A stretch of 64,000 nucleotides of DNA, taken from NCBI RefSeq assembly GCF_013137895.1, contig NZ_CP053538.1, positions 3,131,001 through 3,195,000 on the forward strand, written 5' to 3'. Positions 63,334-64,000 of this stretch are shown piece by piece. This DNA is from Hymenobacter taeanensis (GTDB taxonomy: Bacteria; Bacteroidota; Bacteroidia; Cytophagales; Hymenobacteraceae). The notes below the pieces were generated by a model. It made no database searches and was not told where the DNA came from. It saw only the letters and a program-made list of their open reading frames with translations. How positions within the stretch are numbered: the first letter of the stretch is position 1; each line of letters opens with the position of its first letter. The position numbers were made by a program, and so were the translations under genes.

Positions 63334-64000
63334 TTACACGCCGCCAAAGATGGAAAAACCGCCATCCACGCAAATCATGGAGCCGGTTACAAACTGGGAG
63401 GCGTCGCTGAGCAGCCATACCAGGGCACCTTTCAGCTCATCGGGGTGGCCGAAGCGCTTAAAGGGCGTCTGGCGGATAACCAACTCGCCACGAGCCGTGA
63501 AGCCGCCATCGGGAGTGGTGAGCAGGTTGCGGTTTTGCTCCGTCAGGAAGAAGCCGGGGGCCAGGGCATTCATGCGCAGCTTGTCGCCGTAGCGGTTGGC
63601 CATTTCCACCGCAAACCACTGGTTGTAGCAGTCGAGGGCGGCCTTGCCCATGTTGTAGCCCAGCACCTTAGTAATGGCCCGCTTGGAGTTCATGGAGGAT
63701 ATGTTCACGATGCTGCCGCGGCGGCCCGATTGCGCAATGGCCTCACCGAACACCTGCGTTGGCCGGATGGCACCCCAAATGTTCAGGTCCATCACCCGCT
63801 TCATGCCCTCAAGGTTCATCTTAAATACGTCGTGCTCAGGGTCAAGCACACCATCGGCGCCGTTGCCGCCGGCGGCGTTTACCAGGCCATCAATGCGGCC
63901 GTAGGTCTGTACTACCTGTTGGCAGGCGGCGCGCAACTGGTCTTCTTCCAGCACATCGGCTACCAGGGCCAGCGCCTGGCCGCCGCGGGCCTTGATAGCC
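63334..64000 (-). CDS. SDR-family oxidoreductase, 5' end beyond the window
   Basis: The frame is open to the window edge, so the N-terminal glycine-rich NAD-binding loop is missing. Visible are GLVNAAGGNGADG (SDR NAG region), the catalytic Ser in IVNISSMNS and the YNMGK Tyr-Lys pair. LAPGFFLTEQN and GSMICVDGGFSIFGG finish the protein. SDRs of this kind next to uxuA in Bacteroidota usually reduce D-fructuronate to D-mannonate, giving UxuA its substrate. A 2-keto-3-deoxygluconate dehydrogenase (KduD-like) role is the alternative. Adjacency, not sequence, decides between them. Confidence 0.88.
   Translation of the reverse strand, partial: AIKARGGQALALVADVLEEDQLRAACQQVVQTYGRIDGLVNAAGGNGADGVLDPEHDVFKMNLEGMKRVMDLNIWGAIRPTQVFGEAIAQSGRRGSIVNISSMNSKRAITKVLGYNMGKAALDCYNQWFAVEMANRYGDKLRMNALAPGFFLTEQNRNLLTTPDGGFTARGELVIRQTPFKRFGHPDELKGALVWLLSDASQFVTGSMICVDGGFSIFGGV

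Noticed and set aside
1..64000. tRNA, rRNA, CRISPR array, transposase or phage genes
   Set aside because: None were recognised on either strand when reading the sequence; a covariance-model search would be decisive.

Overview
The window reads as one continuous chromosomal segment of a GC-rich member of the Bacteroidota, most like Hymenobacter or a close relative (order Cytophagales). The reasons are a dcw cluster in the Bacteroidota order with a PASTA-tailed FtsI; two proteins with type IX secretion (T9SS) C-terminal domains, one of them of the gliding-motility type; a type B succinate dehydrogenase; Bacteroidota-type -7 promoter elements (TANNTTTG); weak Shine-Dalgarno signals; and a polysaccharide-degradation locus. 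The genus is an inference from gene content and style, not from a marker gene.

Region 1 (1-12.9 kb, + strand) is the division and cell-wall cluster ftsI(partial)-murE-mraY-murD-ftsW-murG-murC-ftsQ-ftsA-ftsZ, which makes lipid II and builds the divisome. It ends in a strong terminator. ftsQ carries an apparent one-base deletion in a G-rich stretch that separates its membrane anchor from the rest of the protein. An unusual long inverted repeat lies between ftsA and ftsZ.

Region 2 (13-21.4 kb, mostly - strand) holds a small lipoprotein, a 5'-truncated acyltransferase remnant, an MbnP-like/MauG-like operon with two di-haem enzymes, an FMN reductase, and the sdhC-sdhA-sdhB operon.

Region 3 (21.6-49.5 kb) is mixed housekeeping: a T9SS-secreted adhesin-like protein, fabD, folK, a polyprenyl synthase, a Spy-like protein, a TlpA-like lipoprotein, aconitase, a DMT transporter, NadR, a DUF2383 protein, aspartase, a T9SS subtilase, a LytS/LytR-type two-component operon, and several small lipoproteins and hypothetical proteins.

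Region 4 (49.7-64 kb, all - strand) is a uronate-polysaccharide locus. Transcription order is SDR(partial)-uxuA-GH2-GH2-GH3-alginate_lyase-GH88-alginate_lyase. Lyases cut a uronic-acid chain, GH88 removes the unsaturated ends, GH2 and GH3 trim neutral sugars, and the SDR plus UxuA feed uronate to 2-keto-3-deoxygluconate. No SusC/SusD pair or regulator lies in the window.

The most striking unexplained signal is a highly iterated 10-mer, A(C/G)TGGCCTAG, seen about 20 times on the two strands. Most copies lie just downstream of genes, and three sites form inverted pairs (hairpins), an arrangement like the DNA-uptake sequences of Neisseria and Haemophilus. Longer dispersed inverted repeats (GTCATTGCGAGG and GTCATGCTGAGC types) occupy several intergenic gaps. 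No tRNA, rRNA, CRISPR array or transposase gene was recognised.
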